In this document: positions 61,744 through 64,000 of the stretch, piece by piece
How the letters are laid out: each line of letters begins with the position of its first letter
Numbering within the stretch: position 1 is the stretch's first letter
Assembly (NCBI RefSeq): GCF_019145235.1
Contig: NZ_JAHSTV010000003.1
Span: 372,001 to 436,000, forward strand
DNA: 64,000 nt
Source: Pseudomonas farris
GTDB taxonomy: Bacteria > Pseudomonadota > Gammaproteobacteria > Pseudomonadales > Pseudomonadaceae
Direction of reading: 5' to 3'
Notes under the pieces: generated by a model
What the model saw: only the letters and a program-made list of their open reading frames with translations
What the model was told of the DNA's origin: nothing
The model's database searches: none
Made by a program: the position numbers and the translations under genes

Positions 61744-62772
61744 ATGGAAAATAACCAGCCGATAATCATCAAGCGCGTCAAAAAGTACGCGGGCGGGCAT
61801 CACGGGGGCTCCTGGAAAATCGCCTTCGCGGACTTTGCAACGGCGATGATGGCGTTCTTCCTGGTGTTGTGGCTGTTGTCCACGGCAACACCGGAACAGA
61901 AGATCGCCATTGCCGGTTACTTCAAGGACCCGGTCGGTTTTTCCGAAAGCGGCACGCCATACATCATCGATCTGGGCGGCTCGCCGACCCTGGCGCCGGA
62001 GAACACCCTCAACCCCGAGGTGCAATCCCAGCCTCAGCCGGACAAGGTAACGATCGACTCCGAACAGGTCGAAGGCATGGCCGAGCAGGTCGAGAAGGAA
62101 CGCTTGGAATTGCTGCTGCAAGAGCTGCAGAACAAGGTCGAAGAAAATCCGCAGCTGCAGAAGTTCAAGGACCAGATTCTCTTCGAGATCACTCAGGACG
62201 GTCTGCGCATCCAGATCGTGGACGCCGAAAACCGCCCGATGTTCGACTCCGGTAGTGCGCGTCTGAAGCCGTATTTCGAAGACATCCTGCTGGCCATGGC
62301 CGACACCATCAAAGCGGTGCCGAACAAGATCAGCATCAGCGGCCACACCGATGCCAAGCCATACTCGGGCACCGGCGACTTCGGCAACTGGGAGCTCTCG
62401 GCCAACCGCGCCAACGCGGCTCGCCGTGCATTGATCGCCGGCAGTTATCCGGACTCTCAAGTAGCGCGGGTCGTGGGCTACGCCTCGTCGGCGCTGTTCG
62501 ACCGGGAGAGCCCGTTCAACCCGGTCAACCGCCGTATCGACATCGTCGTGCTGACCAAGAAAGCCCAGCGTGCCATCGAAGGCTCGCAAGGTGCGGAACC
62601 TGCGCCAGTGCCGACGCAAGGGCAGGGTGGTCCGGGCGAAGTGCCCGCACCACCGGTTGATCCGAATGCCTTGCCGGCGGATAAGGAACCGCTGCCGGCT
62701 CATGAGCTTCGGGAGCGGTTGAATCTGTTTGATGCTCCTGCGCCGAAACCGGGTGAGCCGCCCAAGCAGTGA
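61744..62772 (+). CDS. motB: flagellar motor stator protein MotB
   Basis: 342 residues. One membrane helix holds the proton-conducting Asp30 (IAFADFATAMMAFFLVLWLL). The plug/linker is followed by an OmpA-type peptidoglycan-binding domain (SISGHTDAKPYSGTGDF, NRANAARRALI, NPVNRRIDIVVL) and a Pro-rich tail. Couples to MotA in one operon; a strong terminator follows. Confidence 0.96.
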   Translation: MENNQPIIIKRVKKYAGGHHGGSWKIAFADFATAMMAFFLVLWLLSTATPEQKIAIAGYFKDPVGFSESGTPYIIDLGGSPTLAPENTLNPEVQSQPQPDKVTIDSEQVEGMAEQVEKERLELLLQELQNKVEENPQLQKFKDQILFEITQDGLRIQIVDAENRPMFDSGSARLKPYFEDILLAMADTIKAVPNKISISGHTDAKPYSGTGDFGNWELSANRANAARRALIAGSYPDSQVARVVGYASSALFDRESPFNPVNRRIDIVVLTKKAQRAIEGSQGAEPAPVPTQGQGGPGEVPAPPVDPNALPADKEPLPAHELRERLNLFDAPAPKPGEPPKQ

Positions 62773-62775
62773 TCC

Positions 62776-62809
62776 ACAAAAAAGCCGACAGTGATGTCGG
62801 CTTTTTTGT
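62776..62809 (+). terminator. rho-independent terminator of motAB
   Basis: Stem AAAAAAGCCGACA/TGTCGGCTTTTTT with a GTGA loop and a T run on both sides. It may also end transcripts coming from rsgA. Confidence 0.9.
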
Positions 62810-62911
62810 CTCTGTTATCTCGTCCGGAATAAGGTTTACGCCTGTTTCAGGACTAGACACGCGGGGTGCTGCTGATCATTTTCGTAGCGTCACAAAAATG
62901 ATCCAGGCTAC

Positions 62912-63943
62912 TTAATAGCTGCTTTCCGGCAAACTGGCGATGATCGACCGATAGCTGTTCATCCGTTGCTGCTGCACGCGGCCTTCTTCAAGAGCCTTGA
63001 GCAGGGCGCAACCCGGCTCGCGGTCGTGCTTGCAATCGCGGAAACGGCAGGTGCCGATCAGGTCGTTGAATTCGATGAAGCCGGCTTCGACGTCGGCACG
63101 GCTGACGTGGCCCAAGCCGAATTCCCGGATACCCGGGGAGTCGATCAACTCACCGCCACCGGGGAAGTGGAACAACCGCGCGGTGGTGGTGGTGTGGGTG
63201 CCTTGGCCCGACAGCTCGGACAGCGGGCCGACGCGGGTGTCGACTTCCGGCAGCAGGCTGTTGACCAGCGACGACTTGCCGACACCGGATTGGCCGACGA
63301 ATACGCTGATGTGCCCGTCCAGCTGCTTCTGCAACTGCTCCATGCCATTGCCGTGGTGGGCCGACACTTCCAGCACCGGGTAACCCAGCGTGCGGTAAAC
63401 CGCCAGCAAGGCATTCAGCGCCGGGGCGTTCTGCTCGTCGATCAAGTCGAATTTGTTGAGCAACAGCAGCGGGCGGATGCCGGCGTGTTCAGCGGCGACC
63501 AGGTAACGGTCGATCAGGTTGGCGTGAGGCTCGGGCAGCGGGGCGAAGACGATAACGATCAAGTCGACGTTAGCCGCCACCGGCTTGAGCTGGCCACGGC
63601 TGTCGGGACGGCAGAGCTCGGTCTTGCGCGGCAGTTGCGCCACGATTACGCCGATGCCCTGGTTGCCGGCACGCCACACAACCTGATCGCCGGTCACCAG
63701 CGCTGGCAGGTTGGCGCGCAAATGGCAGCGGAACACCTGGCCGGCCAATTCACCATCGAGGGCCTCGACTTCGACCTGCACACCGAAGTGCGCGATCACC
63801 AGGCCCGTCTGTTCCGGGCCCAGGTCGCCGCCTTCGAGTGCCTCGACAGCCGAGGACTCGCGTTTGGCGGCGCGGGCAGCGCGCTCGCCCTGAATCTTTT
63901 CGATGCGCCAGTTTTGACGACGATTGAGTTGGCGTTTGGCCAT
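62912..63943 (-). CDS. rsgA: small ribosomal subunit biogenesis GTPase RsgA
   Basis: 343 residues. A circularly permuted GTPase that checks 30S maturation. N-terminal OB fold; G4 LLNKFDL, G1 [16 protein letters not shown] and G3 [10 protein letters not shown] occur in the permuted order, and a C-terminal zinc knuckle has [14 protein letters not shown]. The start [18 protein letters not shown] is the family N-terminus. The 57 bases after it to the window end contain only its upstream leader. Confidence 0.95.
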   Translation of the reverse strand: MAKRQLNRRQNWRIEKIQGERAARAAKRESSAVEALEGGDLGPEQTGLVIAHFGVQVEVEALDGELAGQVFRCHLRANLPALVTGDQVVWRAGNQGIGVIVAQLPRKTELCRPDSRGQLKPVAANVDLIVIVFAPLPEPHANLIDRYLVAAEHAGIRPLLLLNKFDLIDEQNAPALNALLAVYRTLGYPVLEVSAHHGNGMEQLQKQLDGHISVFVGQSGVGKSSLVNSLLPEVDTRVGPLSELSGQGTHTTTTARLFHFPGGGELIDSPGIREFGLGHVSRADVEAGFIEFNDLIGTCRFRDCKHDREPGCALLKALEEGRVQQQRMNSYRSIIASLPESSY

Positions 63944-64000
63944 GGGTGTTCCGTATCGAGAATGCAGCGATTAGGTAAAACGGCCGCGAGTTTAGCACGC

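Noticed and set aside
60883..62703. A 606-codon open frame antisense to motAB
   Set aside because: Compositional shadow; the + strand carries both stator genes with all motifs and a promoter.

Overview
The window is a conserved chromosomal stretch of a fluorescent-group Pseudomonas (P. fluorescens complex or a close relative). The gene order follows P. aeruginosa PAO1 from about PA5017 down to PA4952, with several interruptions. The GC content is high, and the intergenic spaces carry paired REP elements (core TGTGGGAGCGGGCTTGC) and another palindrome family typical of this group. There are no phages, insertion sequences, rRNA or tRNA genes, CRISPR arrays or integrated islands. Every gene call rests on reading the translation and recalling families; no database search was run.

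Layout. 1-7.2 kb, minus strand: the start of a dipA-like c-di-GMP phosphodiesterase gene, a PhoD-like phosphatase inserted beside an AT-rich leader, then aceE-aceF (pyruvate dehydrogenase E1 and a three-lipoyl E2) with twin palindromic operators upstream. 7.2-10.1 kb: glnE. 10.4-26.3 kb: a long LPS-core operon reading rightward: waaF, waaC, waaG, waaP, three further WaaP/InaA-type kinase genes, a small lipoprotein, an O-carbamoyltransferase, a GT4 glycosyltransferase, a Mig-14-like protein, a DnpA-like de-N-acetylase, an Ssg-like glycosyltransferase, a WapR-like GT2 and the O-antigen ligase waaL. Most of these genes overlap by 1-11 bases. 26.3-30.5 kb: a kinase-like gene on the minus strand, msbA and hldE. 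30.5-38 kb: a Nudix-like unknown, an aldo/keto reductase with an FAD oxidoreductase, an SMR pump with a divergent LysR regulator, waaA (Kdo transferase) and the TolC homologue opmH.

38.2-41.8 kb: a TPP riboswitch controls thiC, followed by cytX (probable HMP transporter). 41.8-45.5 kb: an RsiV-like lipoprotein, nudF, a DUF1249 gene, cpdA and yqiA. 45.6-51.3 kb: topoisomerase IV genes parE and parC, separated by a secreted phytase-like esterase and a membrane-anchored aspartic protease. 51.4-55.3 kb: a PqiC-like lipoprotein, a SerB-linked membrane protein carrying a degenerate class III cyclase domain, and serB. 55.4-60.7 kb, minus strand: a protein with a split PilZ-like domain, psd, rhdA and an HDOD protein. 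60.8-64 kb: motA-motB behind a near-consensus FliA promoter, and rsgA.

The dominant theme is envelope biogenesis: heptose and Kdo addition, core phosphorylation and carbamoylation, lipid A-core flipping, O-antigen ligation and phosphatidylethanolamine synthesis. Second-messenger and motility genes lie at both ends. I found no clearly new multi-gene system. The most interesting leads are the two degenerate signalling domains at 52.4-57.2 kb, kinase-fold proteins that lack the catalytic aspartate, the double operator before aceE, and a terminator-like hairpin directly in front of waaF.
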